A stretch of DNA of 64,000 nt, taken from NCBI RefSeq assembly GCF_015557435.1, contig NZ_JADNOH010000085.1:1-64000 (forward strand). Reading direction: 5' to 3'. The first letter of the stretch is position 1; each line of letters opens with the position of its first letter. Origin of the DNA: Collinsella aerofaciens (lineage in GTDB: Bacteria > Actinomycetota > Coriobacteriia > Coriobacteriales > Coriobacteriaceae). Below are positions 25,537 to 34,675 of the stretch, in pieces. A model generated the notes under the pieces. That model was not told the origin of the DNA and ran no database searches. It worked only from the letters and a program-made list of their open reading frames with translations. Both the position numbers and the translations under genes were made by a program.

Positions 25537-26994
25537 ATGGATTACAAGATCACCGGCTACGAGCCCGCCCAGCTGTTCCATTTCTTTGAGGAGGTCAGCG
25601 CGATCCCCCGTGGGTCTGGCAACGAGAAGGGCATCAGCGATTTCCTGGTTGCGTTTGCCAAGGAGCGCGGCCTCGATGTGTACCAGGACGAGGTCTACAA
25701 CGTCATCATTCGCAAGCCTGCATCTGCCGGTGCCGAGAATGCCCCGACCGTGATGCTGCAGGGCCACATCGATATGGTGTGCGACAAGTTGGGTTCCGTC
25801 GAGCACGACTTTACGACCGATGGTATCGACCTGGTCGTCAAGGACGGTGTCCTTACCGCCAACGGCACCACGCTGGGTGCCGACAACGGTATCGCCGTCG
25901 CTCTGATGCTCACTGTTCTCGATGACGATTCGATCGTTCACCCCGCCCTCGAGTGCGTATTCACCACCGACGAGGAGACTGGCCTGGTCGGCGCCGAGAC
26001 GCTCGACAAGTCCCAGATTAGCGCCCGCACCATGATCAACCTCGACTCCGAGGAAGAGGGCGTTGCCACCGTCAGCTGCGCCGGCGGCGTCGTCGTTACC
26101 TACACCTGCCCGATCGCGCGCGAGCGCAAGACCGGCAGCGCTCTCACGCTCGACATCTCCGGCCTGCTGGGTGGTCACTCCGGCTCCGACATCAACCTGG
26201 AGCGCGGCAACGGCAACCTCATCATGGCCCGTATCATCGACCGCCTGATGGTCGCCGGCGAGCCCGCCATCGTCAGCTTTAACGGCGGCACTAAGGACAA
26301 CGCCATCAACCGTGAGTGCAAGGCCGAGCTGGTTTACGCCGACCACGCTGCCGCCGAGGCCGCGGCCCAGATTGCAAAGGGCATCATCGCCGACGTCACT
26401 GCCGAGCTCGAGGTCTTCGACCCCGGCTTTACCTGCACCGTCGAGATTGCCGACGACGCCGAGGTCGAGGCCATGGACCAGAAGTCCGCGCTTGCCCTCA
26501 TCCGCGCCCTGCGTCTTGCCCCTAACGGCGTGATTCGCCGCAACGTCGCCACCGACGGCTCCGTCGAGGTTTCCTCCAACATCGGTGTGGTTGCCACCTC
26601 TGACGACCAGGTCAAGATCATGCTGTCCCCGCGCTCCTCGATCACCTCGCTGCAGAACGAGTTCAAGGACCGCCTGCAGACGCTGGCCGATGTCTTGGGC
26701 TTCGACGCTAAGTTTGAGTTCGAGTATCCCGGCTGGAGCTATGCCGAGCATTCGCCGGTCCGCGACGTCTTTGTCGAGAGCTATCGCGAGCTCTTTGGCT
26801 CCGAGCTGCGCATCGAGTCCATTCACGCCGGCCTTGAGTGCGGCCTGTTTGCCGAGGCCCTGCACGGCCTGGACGCCATCGCCGTGGGCCCGACGCTCTC
26901 CGATGTCCACACCCCGGACGAGAGCATGGAGCTCGCTTCTGCCGAGCGCTTCTACGAGCTGCTCATCGACGTCCTCAAGCGCCTCGCTGCGTAA
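25537..26994 (+). CDS. pepD: Beta-Ala-His/Xaa-His dipeptidase (PepD, M20)
   Basis: This 485-residue cytosolic aminoacyl-histidine dipeptidase belongs to the M20 zinc peptidases. The metal and catalytic motifs are visible: GHIDMVCDK, TLGADNGIAVA and DEETGLVGAE. The central lid domain has LLGGHSGSDINLERGN and the C-terminus has ECGLFAEA. AAGGAGG at 25526-25532 sets the ATG at 25537; an upstream in-frame ATG at 25432 has no such site. It is a single-gene unit with a strong terminator. Confidence 0.93.
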   Translation: MDYKITGYEPAQLFHFFEEVSAIPRGSGNEKGISDFLVAFAKERGLDVYQDEVYNVIIRKPASAGAENAPTVMLQGHIDMVCDKLGSVEHDFTTDGIDLVVKDGVLTANGTTLGADNGIAVALMLTVLDDDSIVHPALECVFTTDEETGLVGAETLDKSQISARTMINLDSEEEGVATVSCAGGVVVTYTCPIARERKTGSALTLDISGLLGGHSGSDINLERGNGNLIMARIIDRLMVAGEPAIVSFNGGTKDNAINRECKAELVYADHAAAEAAAQIAKGIIADVTAELEVFDPGFTCTVEIADDAEVEAMDQKSALALIRALRLAPNGVIRRNVATDGSVEVSSNIGVVATSDDQVKIMLSPRSSITSLQNEFKDRLQTLADVLGFDAKFEFEYPGWSYAEHSPVRDVFVESYRELFGSELRIESIHAGLECGLFAEALHGLDAIAVGPTLSDVHTPDESMELASAERFYELLIDVLKRLAA

Positions 26995-27049
26995 AGATTG
27001 CGTTAGCAGCAGTCCGAGCCACGTGCTAGCGGATTGCAAATGACATTAC

Positions 27050-27097
27050 GAGAGGGGACACCCGGTCTTTTGCGACAGGTGCCCCCTCTCTTCTTTT
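27050..27097 (+). terminator. Intrinsic terminator after pepD
   Basis: The arms GAGAGGGG-CACC/GGTG-CCCCTCTC are followed by TTCTTTT. It lies between convergent pepD and hipA and may serve both. Confidence 0.85.
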
Positions 27098-27121
27098 GGG
27101 AAATGGGAAATTGATTGGCGT

Positions 27122-28426
27122 CTAGCCCATATCCGCCTTGATGAGGTCGAGGGTGCGCTGGCAGTTTTCGCGGACGGGGCCGAGCATATGCTCGCGCAGG
27201 TCCGCCATGCCGGGCAGGTCGGCGTATTCGTCCATGACCTCTTCCATGCAAACGGGTACCTCGTAGGCGAGGTCCATCATGGTCGCAAAGCAAAACTTCT
27301 CGGATAGACCGGCATCGGTGAGCGCCGCCTCCAGCGCGGGGTCGCCCATACCGTGGTATCGGCGGATAGCGCCTGGACCGATGCGCCCCACACGATTTTC
27401 GCCGCCAACGCTCATGGCAAGGCGCGCCCGGCGGCGCATGCGCTCATACGCCAAACCCGACGCGACATCGTACATTCGAGCCATCATGGCTGCGCCGTCG
27501 TTTCCAAGGAGCAGGGAATAGTTTTTCGCATGCGCATCAGGTGCACCGATAACGGCGTTGAAGAACAGTATCTGCGTAAACAGATACAGGTTAAGTTGAT
27601 GGTGGCTCGTATTTACGAGGAGCTCTTGAATGTCGCGGGTGGTCGGGCCGCCGTCTGCCGTGTACTTTTGGGCGGGCATCACCCCAAGTGCCTGACAGAG
27701 GTCTTCTTGATGTAGGCGCCTGATCGTTCCGTCTTCGACTTTCACGCGGTCATAGCGTTCAACAATGAGGGCAGGTTCGTCCTCAAACATACGATATTCG
27801 ACGTTTTCCGTTGCGATGCCGGCGCGCTGGGCGCTTTTCATGCAGACAAACTCATTCAGAGCCTCGAGTTTAAATCCGATAACGCCATTTTTGAAAATAT
27901 GCGTCGTGGGCGAGGAGCCCATGCATTCGCACCAGCGGCCGTTTATGAACGCGAGCGCGAATTTGCCCTGGTTGCCTCCAAGCGACCAACTTTCATCTAG
28001 ACCCATCCACGATGCATCGCGGTCATCTCTGATCGACTTGAGACGGAGAGCAATTTCGTGGTCGTCTATAGGGCGGTATTCGCCAGCGCGATGCAGGACG
28101 GCATCGGCATCTTCTTCGGCACAAAACTGCACTCCGCCCGGACAGTCGAGTCCGATATGGCTGAGCAACGCAACGGGATTGTTGGGCCTAACGTCGAATT
28201 CGGCGGCAATCGCTTTTCGCTGGTCCTCGCTGTCGGGTAGAAGGCCAAACAGGTACGGATTCATGACCTGTTGTCCGTATGTGCGATTCGATACGGGTAT
28301 GTTGGTCGATAGCGCTGGTCCGTCATAGTCATGATCGTAGGTAAAACTGATAAGACCGTTCTCATCTTGCGTGAGCGTTCCCGCAGGTACGTCGCAAATA
28401 ATGGTCCGAAGTGATGTTCTGGCCAT
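27122..28426 (-). CDS. hipA: HipA-type serine/threonine kinase toxin
   Basis: HipA toxins phosphorylate targets such as GltX and cause growth arrest and persistence. The 434-residue product has the N-terminal couple-hipA domain (NPYLFGLLPDSEDQRKA), the SLGGNQGKFAL glycine loop, the catalytic segment IGAPDAHAKNYSLLL and the metal-binding MYDVASGLAYE. The start lies three bases after the hipB stop. All the kinase motifs appear intact, so it is probably active. The target is not predictable. Confidence 0.9.
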   Translation of the reverse strand: MARTSLRTIICDVPAGTLTQDENGLISFTYDHDYDGPALSTNIPVSNRTYGQQVMNPYLFGLLPDSEDQRKAIAAEFDVRPNNPVALLSHIGLDCPGGVQFCAEEDADAVLHRAGEYRPIDDHEIALRLKSIRDDRDASWMGLDESWSLGGNQGKFALAFINGRWCECMGSSPTTHIFKNGVIGFKLEALNEFVCMKSAQRAGIATENVEYRMFEDEPALIVERYDRVKVEDGTIRRLHQEDLCQALGVMPAQKYTADGGPTTRDIQELLVNTSHHQLNLYLFTQILFFNAVIGAPDAHAKNYSLLLGNDGAAMMARMYDVASGLAYERMRRRARLAMSVGGENRVGRIGPGAIRRYHGMGDPALEAALTDAGLSEKFCFATMMDLAYEVPVCMEEVMDEYADLPGMADLREHMLGPVRENCQRTLDLIKADMG

Positions 28427-28429
28427 TGG

Positions 28430-28900
28430 CTATTTCCCTTCGGGCTTGGTTTGGTTAGATACGTTTGCGGCAATCGAGACTCCGAGATTGGACATGGCGA
28501 AATCGGCGAAGACCTCGTCGTAGAGTGCGGATGTAAAGGGAGCATCTGCAAGAGCCGGAATGGGGGTACTACGACGGTTGCGATGATGAGGACGTTGAGT
28601 GTGATGGCGCCTGGGGATGCTGCGAGGCAGCGGATTGGCATGCGGGGCGTCGACTGGCCGCTCGTTTTTCGCTTCGCCGATATCCCCTTGAGCGGCGAGT
28701 GCCAGTCCAAGAGCATTGAAAATCGTCAGCAACTTGTCGAGTCGAATGCCGGTGGCGTCTCCTAGCTCGAGCGATGCGAGCAGGCGCTCCGAAACACTGG
28801 CCGTTTTAGCGAGGGCGGCACGGGTGAGACCCTGAGCCTCGCGTGCCTGGCGCACGTAGATGCCAGCTTGGCGCGGTGTGGTGATGGGAAGGGTGTCCAC
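28430..28900 (-). CDS. hipB: HipB-type antitoxin with C-terminal extension
   Basis: This 156-residue antitoxin has an XRE helix-turn-helix (residues about 12-65: IYVRQAREAQGLTRAALAKT, then SVSERLLASLELG). Classic HipB is about 88 residues long. The last 70 residues here are an extra region rich in His, Arg and Pro, ending in FADFAMSNLGVSIAAN. Antitoxins of this size occur in HipBA of other phyla. It is immediately upstream of hipA and downstream of a near-perfect 16-bp inverted repeat, its likely operator. Confidence 0.85.
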   Translation of the reverse strand: MDTLPITTPRQAGIYVRQAREAQGLTRAALAKTASVSERLLASLELGDATGIRLDKLLTIFNALGLALAAQGDIGEAKNERPVDAPHANPLPRSIPRRHHTQRPHHRNRRSTPIPALADAPFTSALYDEVFADFAMSNLGVSIAANVSNQTKPEGK

Positions 28901-28914
28901 GGCGATCTCCTAAC

Positions 28915-28957
28915 GTGCAGACTTTTGCATATTAGTATGACATGCAAAAGTCTGCAC
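28915..28957 (-). promoter_or_regulatory. hipBA operator
   Basis: A perfect 16-bp inverted repeat, GTGCAGACTTTTGCAT and ATGCAAAAGTCTGCAC, with an 11-bp spacer lies 14 bp upstream of the hipB start. The spacer region reads TCATACTAAT on the minus strand, a likely -10 area. Confidence 0.8.
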
Positions 28958-28993
28958 GAAAAGGCCTCATGCAAAACTCTGCATAAGGCCTTG
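28957..28993 (-). terminator. Terminator of mntP containing a hip half-site
   Basis: On the minus strand the stem AAGGCCT-ATGC/GCAT-AGGCCTT is followed by TTCG. Its loop region contains ATGCAAAACTCTGCA (28970-28984 on plus), one mismatch from a hipBA operator arm. Confidence 0.6.
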
Positions 28994-29028
28994 TGCTGGC
29001 GTTGAGTTTTGAGCGATTGTGCTTGGCG

Positions 29029-29613
29029 TTATAGCGCCAAAATCCCCAGATGCTCAAGCAAGATCTTAAGCCCGATGAGGATGAGCACGACGCCACCCAC
29101 GATGGTGGCGGGTTTTTCGTAGCGCGCGCCAAAGGTGTGGCCGATCGCTACGCCGGCGACGGAGAAGATAAACGTTGTGACGCCGATAAGCGATACGGCG
29201 GGAACGATGTCAACCGAGAGCGCCGCAAACGAGATGCCTACGGCTAGGGCGTCGATTGAGGTGGCGATGGCGAGGATCAGGTATTCTACCAGGTCAATCT
29301 TTTCGGCATCCTTGTCGTCGCCTTCGTTCTCATCTTCGTCTTCGGAAAAGGCTTCCCACAGCATTTTGCCGCCGATAAAGGCCAAAAGGATAAAGGCGAT
29401 CCAATGGTCGATGGGTCCGATGATGCCCATGAATTGACTGCCGAGCGCCCATCCGATTACGGGCATGCCGGCCTGAAAGCCGCCAAAGAACAGGCCGAGC
29501 ACTACGGCGACTTTAAGGTTGATTTTCTTCATGCCAAGGCCCTTGCAGATGGAAACGGCAAAGGCGTCCATCGAAAGGCCAACGGCGAGCAACACGAGCT
29601 CTGCGAGTCCCAT
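29029..29613 (-). CDS. mntP: Manganese efflux pump MntP
   Basis: MntP exports Mn2+ across the cytoplasmic membrane. The 194-residue product has six helices in two homologous halves, each with the conserved acidic motif: GLSMDAFAVSICKG in helix 1 and ATSIDALAVGISFA in helix 4. An acidic cytoplasmic loop (EDEDENEGDDKDAEK) separates the halves. The N-terminus MGLAELVLLAVGLSMDAF is canonical. The leader contains GGGAGTAG about 40 bases upstream, reminiscent of the manganese riboswitch, but I could not fold a full one. Confidence 0.92.
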   Translation of the reverse strand: MGLAELVLLAVGLSMDAFAVSICKGLGMKKINLKVAVVLGLFFGGFQAGMPVIGWALGSQFMGIIGPIDHWIAFILLAFIGGKMLWEAFSEDEDENEGDDKDAEKIDLVEYLILAIATSIDALAVGISFAALSVDIVPAVSLIGVTTFIFSVAGVAIGHTFGARYEKPATIVGGVVLILIGLKILLEHLGILAL

Positions 29614-29834
29614 AGTCTGGCTTCCTCTCTGCGGGCGAGCCCGATTACGCGACTACTCCCTCATTAATATGAGACCCGATGCTACCACATGAGCAGTCAA
29701 GAGAGCCTCGTCCCAAATGAGCTACCTAAGCTGTGTTCGCTCATTCTGTAAGCATCGGATTTCGCAAGCAACGCAGGGACAAACCGTGAGAAACTATTTA
29801 GCGTTTATGGAGCGTATACGATGGGAGCGATGCC

Positions 29835-30902
29835 TTGGATAAGAACGAGCTGCAAAAGCGTATGGAACAGGCCATCCGCCTGACGGCACCTGGTCAGCCG
29901 ATCCGCACCGCCCTCGACATGATCATCGCCGGTCACCTGGGCGCCCTTATCTGCGTCGGCGACACCGAAAACGTGCTCGCTGCCGGTAACGACGGCTTCC
30001 CGCTCAACATTTCGTTCACCTCGAACCGTCTGTTCGAGCTCTCCAAGATGGACGGTGCCATCGTCATCGACGGCGACCTCACCCAGATCCTGCGCGCCAA
30101 CTTCCACCTCAATCCCGATCCCTCGCTTGCCACGAGCGAGACGGGCATGCGTCACCGCACCGCCGCTCGCATGTCGGTGCTCACCGATGCCATCGTGATC
30201 TCGGTCTCGGCCCGTCGTGCCGTCGTTAACGTGTACGTTCACGGCAAGAGCTACGAGATTCAGCCTGTCACCACCATCATGAGCTCGGTCAACCAGCTCG
30301 TCGCTACGCTCCAGACTACCCGTCAGTCGCTCGATCGCTCCTTGCTGCGCCTGACGGCCCTTGAGCTCGACGACTACGTTACGCTCGCCGACATTACCGG
30401 TATTTTCTCGAGCTTCGAGATCATGCAGCAGGCAAAGACCGAGCTTAAGGATTGCATTGTCAAGCTGGGCAACCAGGGCAAGCTCGTGCAGATGCAGCTC
30501 GAGCAGCTCGCGGGCTCCAGCATGGATACCGAATACGACCTGATGATCCGCGACTACGCGAGCGATTCCTCCGAGGCAAACGCCGAGAAGATTCGCGCCG
30601 AGCTCGCTCGCATGACGCCCAAGGACCTGTCCGACCCGCAGCACGTGGCGGCGGTTCTGGGTTATGACGACCTGGACGAGGATTCCGTCATGACGCCGCT
30701 GGGCCTGCGCACGCTTTCGCGCGTGTCCGTCGTGCGCGACGGCGTGGCCGAGAAGATCGTCGACGAGTACGGCTCGTTGCAGGAGCTCATGGACGACATC
30801 AGCGAGGATCCGGAGCGCCTGGGCGACTTTGGCGTCAACAACCCTGCCATTCTTGCGGACTCGCTGTACCGCATGAAGGGCACCAAACAGGGGAACGCAT
30901 AA
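29835..30902 (+). CDS. disA: Diadenylate cyclase DisA
   Basis: DisA makes c-di-AMP and scans DNA for branched structures. The 355-residue product has the DAC domain with D73-G74-A75 and R106-H107-R108-T109 intact, a helical spine, and a C-terminal helix-hairpin-helix DNA-binding domain (about residues 295-355). The start is TTG at 29835: GGGAG lies seven bases before it and the sequence from there is the normal DisA N-terminus. It heads the ispD-ispF-cysS-rlmB-yacP operon and overlaps ispD by one base. Confidence 0.93.
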   Translation: MDKNELQKRMEQAIRLTAPGQPIRTALDMIIAGHLGALICVGDTENVLAAGNDGFPLNISFTSNRLFELSKMDGAIVIDGDLTQILRANFHLNPDPSLATSETGMRHRTAARMSVLTDAIVISVSARRAVVNVYVHGKSYEIQPVTTIMSSVNQLVATLQTTRQSLDRSLLRLTALELDDYVTLADITGIFSSFEIMQQAKTELKDCIVKLGNQGKLVQMQLEQLAGSSMDTEYDLMIRDYASDSSEANAEKIRAELARMTPKDLSDPQHVAAVLGYDDLDEDSVMTPLGLRTLSRVSVVRDGVAEKIVDEYGSLQELMDDISEDPERLGDFGVNNPAILADSLYRMKGTKQGNA

Positions 30903-31630
30903 TGGCGCCCGTATGCGCCGTGGTCGTTGCCGGCGGCAGCGGCCAGCGCTTTGGAAATCCCGGCGGCAAGCAGCTCGTTAACGTGGCGGGCCGTCCGCTC
31001 ATGAGCTGGTCTATCCGCGCGTTCGATCGTAGCGACAAGGTCGGCCACATCGTGGTGGTGTGTCCTGCCGAGCGCCGTGCCGAGATGCGCCGCCTGGCCA
31101 TCGATCCGTTTGACTATGACACGCCCATCAGCTTTGCCGATGCCGGCGATGCCCGTCAGGATTCCACCCGTGCCGGCGTGCATGCGGTTCCGGCGGGTTT
31201 CGAATATGTCGCCATCCACGACGGCGCCCGTCCGCTTATCACGACCGAGGCCATCGATCATGCGATCGACGTGCTTGTGGGCGACCGCTCGCTCGACGGT
31301 GTCGTGTGCGGTCAGCCCGCGATCGACACGCTCAAAATCGTCGACGGCGATAATATCGTCGAGACGCCGCCGCGCGAGCTCTATTGGGCTGCGCAGACGC
31401 CGCAGATCTTTAGCGTTGACGCCATGAAGCGCGCCCACACCGCAGCTATCGCCGAGGGCTTTATCGGTACCGACGATTCATCGCTGGTCGAGCGCATGGG
31501 CGGGCGCGTCCGCTGTGTCCAGAGCCCGCGCGACAACCTTAAGGTGACGGTGCCCGAGGACCTGCGTCCTGTAACCGCGATTCTGCTCGGTCGCATGGCC
31601 GAGGGAGAGGACCTTCCCCATGTTCAGTAA
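30902..31630 (+). CDS. ispD: 2-C-methyl-D-erythritol 4-phosphate cytidylyltransferase
   Basis: IspD makes CDP-methylerythritol from MEP and CTP. The 242-residue product begins with the nucleotide-binding loop VVAGGSGQRFG and has DGARPLI and the C-terminal NLKVTVPEDL signature. The ATG overlaps the disA stop (TAATG). It overlaps ispF by 11 bp at its 3' end, so disA, ispD and ispF are translationally coupled. Confidence 0.95.
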   Translation: MAPVCAVVVAGGSGQRFGNPGGKQLVNVAGRPLMSWSIRAFDRSDKVGHIVVVCPAERRAEMRRLAIDPFDYDTPISFADAGDARQDSTRAGVHAVPAGFEYVAIHDGARPLITTEAIDHAIDVLVGDRSLDGVVCGQPAIDTLKIVDGDNIVETPPRELYWAAQTPQIFSVDAMKRAHTAAIAEGFIGTDDSSLVERMGGRVRCVQSPRDNLKVTVPEDLRPVTAILLGRMAEGEDLPHVQ

Positions 31631-32114
31631 CCTGCGCATTGGCCACGGCTACGACGTCCACCGTTTGGTGGAGGGGCGTCGATGTATCATCGGCGGGGTC
31701 GACATTCCCTACGAGCGCGGCCTGCTGGGCCACTCGGATGCCGATGTGCTCGCGCACGCCTTGGCCGACGCCATTCTGGGCGCCTGCCGCGGGGGAGACA
31801 TCGGCAAGCTATTCCCCGACACCGATCCCGCCTACGAGGGTGCTGATTCGATGGTGCTGCTCGCTCGCGTGATGGACTATGCGCGCGAGCTGGGCTTTGA
31901 GTTTGTCGATGCCGATTGCACCATTGCCTGTCAGCAACCCAAGATCACTCCGCACCGCGATGCCATGCGCGCCAACCTTGCCCATGCCCTGGGCGTCGAC
32001 GTGGAAAACGTGGGCGTCGCCGCCACCACGACCGAAAAGCTCGGTTGGGAAGGCCAAGGCGAGGGAATTGGCGCCTGGGCCGTCTGCCTGCTACAGAAAA
32101 CCGTTAAGGAGTAA
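31620..32114 (+). CDS. ispF: 2-C-methyl-D-erythritol 2,4-cyclodiphosphate synthase
   Basis: IspF cyclises CDP-ME 2-phosphate to MEcPP, a zinc-dependent trimeric enzyme of the MEP pathway. The 164-residue product has the metal-binding Asp12-x-His14 (GHGYDVHRL), LGHSDADVLAHA and the C-terminal TTTEKLGWEGQGEGI. It overlaps ispD and is followed by cysS after three bases. ispD and ispF are separate genes here, not fused. Confidence 0.95.
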   Translation: MFSNLRIGHGYDVHRLVEGRRCIIGGVDIPYERGLLGHSDADVLAHALADAILGACRGGDIGKLFPDTDPAYEGADSMVLLARVMDYARELGFEFVDADCTIACQQPKITPHRDAMRANLAHALGVDVENVGVAATTTEKLGWEGQGEGIGAWAVCLLQKTVKE

Positions 32115-32117
32115 CGA

Positions 32118-33584
32118 ATGCGTATCTACAACAGCGCTACCCATAAAAAGGAAGAGTTCCAGCCCATCGAGTCCGGCAAGGTTCGCATGTACGTGTGCGG
32201 CCCCACGGTCTACGACAACATCCATATCGGCAACGCCCGCACGTTCATCAGCTTTGACGTGATTCGCCGCTGGCTCATCGCGAGCGGTTACGAGGTCACG
32301 TTCGCCCAGAACCTCACCGATGTCGACGACAAGATCATCAAGCGTGCCAACGAGCAGGGCCGTACGGCCGCCGAGGTCGCGACGGAGTTCTCCGACAAGT
32401 TCATCGGCGTCATGCGCGCCGCCAACGTGCTCGATCCCGATGTGCGCCCCCGCGCCACCAAGGAGATCGGCCCCATGATCGCTATGATCAAGACGCTTAT
32501 CGAGCAGGGCCACGCTTACGCAGCCGATAACGGCGATGTGTACTTTGCCGTGCGCAGCGATCCCAACTATGGTCAGGTCTCGGGCCGCAACATCGACGAC
32601 CTTATGGTTGGCGCGCGCATCGAGGAGAACGAGGACAAGAACGACCCGCTCGACTTTGCCCTGTGGAAGGCCGCTAAGCCCGGCGAACCCAGCTGGCCGA
32701 GCCCCTGGGGCGAAGGCCGTCCCGGTTGGCACACCGAGTGCGCCGCCATGGTGCATCGCTACCTGGGCACCCCGATCGACATCCACGGCGGCGGCTCCGA
32801 CCTTGCCTTCCCGCATCACGAGAACGAGTGCGCCCAGGCCACCTGCGCCTGGCACCAGGGTTTCTCCAACACCTGGATGCACACGGGCATGCTGCTGGTC
32901 GACGGCGAGAAGATGTCCAAGTCGCTCGGAAACTTCTTTACGCTGGCCGAGGTGCTCGAACAGCACTCTGCCGCGGCCCTGCGCCTGCTGATGCTGCAGA
33001 CGAGCTATCGCTCGCCGCTTGACTTCTCCTGGGAGCGTCTGGATGGTGCCGAGAACTCGCTCACACGCATTGCCGGTACGGTCGAGAACCTGCGCTGGGC
33101 CGCGAACCATGCGACGGCCGATGCCGATGAGGCAGCATCCGAGGCGTTTGCCGCTAAGGTCGCCGAGGCCCGTGCCGCCTTTAAGGAGTGCATGGACGAC
33201 GACTTTAACACCGCCGGTGCCATGGGTGCTGTCTTTGGCTTTGTGACCGAGTGCAACCAGTACCTGGAGCAGGCGGGCGATGCTGCCGACAAGGCCGCTG
33301 CGCTTGCTGCCGCCGATACGCTGGTCGAGCTGCTCGATACGTTTGGCGTTGAGCTCCCCGAGCCCAAGGTCGAGCTGCCGCTGGGCCTGCTGGGCGTTGC
33401 CGCCGGCCTGGTCGCCTACACGGGCGACGACGTGGACGAGGCCGCTGCCAAGATTCTCGAGGCCCGCGCCGAGGCCCGCGCCGCCAAGAACTGGGATCTG
33501 GCCGACGCCATCCGCGACCAGCTCAAGGACCTCGGGCTGACGATCGAGGATACTGCCGCGGGCACCCGTATTAAGACTCTCTAA
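32118..33584 (+). CDS. cysS: Cysteinyl-tRNA synthetase
   Basis: This class I enzyme charges tRNA-Cys. The 488-residue product has zinc-binding Cys27 in YVCGPTVYD, the HIGH motif as HIGN (residues 36-39), GWHTECAAM and GGSDLAFPHHENE for zinc, and KMSKS near residues 265-269. The C-terminal DALR-like helical domain is normal. AAGGAG precedes the ATG. The order cysS then rlmB and yacP matches Bacillus, apart from mrnC, which is missing here. Confidence 0.96.
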   Translation: MRIYNSATHKKEEFQPIESGKVRMYVCGPTVYDNIHIGNARTFISFDVIRRWLIASGYEVTFAQNLTDVDDKIIKRANEQGRTAAEVATEFSDKFIGVMRAANVLDPDVRPRATKEIGPMIAMIKTLIEQGHAYAADNGDVYFAVRSDPNYGQVSGRNIDDLMVGARIEENEDKNDPLDFALWKAAKPGEPSWPSPWGEGRPGWHTECAAMVHRYLGTPIDIHGGGSDLAFPHHENECAQATCAWHQGFSNTWMHTGMLLVDGEKMSKSLGNFFTLAEVLEQHSAAALRLLMLQTSYRSPLDFSWERLDGAENSLTRIAGTVENLRWAANHATADADEAASEAFAAKVAEARAAFKECMDDDFNTAGAMGAVFGFVTECNQYLEQAGDAADKAAALAAADTLVELLDTFGVELPEPKVELPLGLLGVAAGLVAYTGDDVDEAAAKILEARAEARAAKNWDLADAIRDQLKDLGLTIEDTAAGTRIKTL

Positions 33585-33606
33585 TCCCTGCGGGTTTCCC
33601 AAGCAC

Positions 33607-33709
33607 CCGACCGCCCGAGTCACGGCACCTTGCCTTTCAATCGTCGGTCATGACCTCAAGGTCTATGCCCTCCTCTTTCAAGGTAATCTGCCGCACCTCG
33701 GGCGGTCGG
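33607..33709. repeat. Long imperfect hairpin with CATGACC/GGTCTATG head
   Basis: The outer 13-bp arms CCGACCGCCCGAG/CTCGGGCGGTCGG are perfect. The head TCATGACC-TCAA-GGTCTATGCC matches that of the hairpin at 12871-12964, whose outer arms differ. TCTATTTGTTTCG follows, so it may also act as a terminator between cysS and rlmB. Confidence 0.7.
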
Positions 33710-33751
33710 TCTATTTGTTTCGTTTGATAGTCGTATTTAGGAGGTCGCTTT

Positions 33752-34672
33752 ATGGCCGACAATCGCAAGCGTGCACCGCGTGGAGGCAAGCAGGCTGCTT
33801 CTGGCTCGCGCCCGATTCGCCGCAATGACCGCGCTGCCGCTTCCAAGGGCCAGCGCGAGCGCTCCCAAGCCCAGGCTGCGCGTCCGCAGCGCGATCGCAA
33901 CCGCGACGCTGTCCAGGCTCCCAAGGGCGAGTTTATCGAAGGTCGTCGTGCTGCCGCCGAGGCCCTGCGCACCGGCTTTCCCGTCAAGTGCGCGCTCATC
34001 GCCGAGGGCGGGGAGCGCGATGCTGCTTTGTCTCGTCTGGTCGATGACCTCAACGCCGCGGGTGTCCGCATTAAGTATGTGCCGCGCGCGCAGCTCGATG
34101 CGCTGTCGAGCCATGGCGCTCACCAGGGCATTGCGCTCGAGGTGGGTAATTTCCCCTATGCTGATGTCGCCGATATCCTCAATCGCGCGGGTGACGGACC
34201 GGCGCTCGTCGTCGTGCTCGACCATGTGACCGACGATGGCAACTTTGGTGCGATCGTGCGCTCCGCCGAGGTCGTGGGCGCGGCGGGCGTCATCATTGCA
34301 AACAAGCGCGCCGCCGGTGTGACCGTGGGCAGCTACAAAACCTCTGCTGGTGCCGTCATGCACCTGCCCATCGCGCAGGTTCCCAATATCGCCCGAGCGC
34401 TTGACGACCTCAAGGCCGCCGGCTTTTGGGTGGGCGGTGCTTCCGAGCACGCCGAGGGCAGCTGCTGGGATGCTCCCTTTGAGGGCCGCGTTGCGCTCGT
34501 CATGGGCTCCGAGGGCGACGGCATCTCGCGCCTGGTGCTCGAGAAATGCGACTTTTTGACCAAGCTTCCCCAGCGCGGCATGACCGAGAGTCTCAATGTG
34601 GCCCAGGCGACCACCGCGCTGTGCTTTGAGTGGCTGCGCCGCAATGCCGGCGAGCTCATGGGGGAGGAGTAG
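33752..34672 (+). CDS. rlmB: 23S rRNA 2'-O-methyltransferase RlmB/TrmH family
   Basis: This SPOUT enzyme probably methylates G2251 of 23S rRNA. The 306-residue product has a basic, disordered N-terminal tail of about 60 residues, a substrate-binding domain (EFIEGRRAAAEALRTG) and the knotted catalytic domain. Its three motifs are DDGNFGAIVRSAEVVGAAG, VMGSEGDGISRLV and SLNVAQATTALCF. AGGAGG precedes the ATG. yacP follows after three bases. The exact methylation site is a family inference; TrmH-type tRNA methylation is the alternative. Confidence 0.9.
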   Translation: MADNRKRAPRGGKQAASGSRPIRRNDRAAASKGQRERSQAQAARPQRDRNRDAVQAPKGEFIEGRRAAAEALRTGFPVKCALIAEGGERDAALSRLVDDLNAAGVRIKYVPRAQLDALSSHGAHQGIALEVGNFPYADVADILNRAGDGPALVVVLDHVTDDGNFGAIVRSAEVVGAAGVIIANKRAAGVTVGSYKTSAGAVMHLPIAQVPNIARALDDLKAAGFWVGGASEHAEGSCWDAPFEGRVALVMGSEGDGISRLVLEKCDFLTKLPQRGMTESLNVAQATTALCFEWLRRNAGELMGEE

Positions 34673-34675
34673 CGC

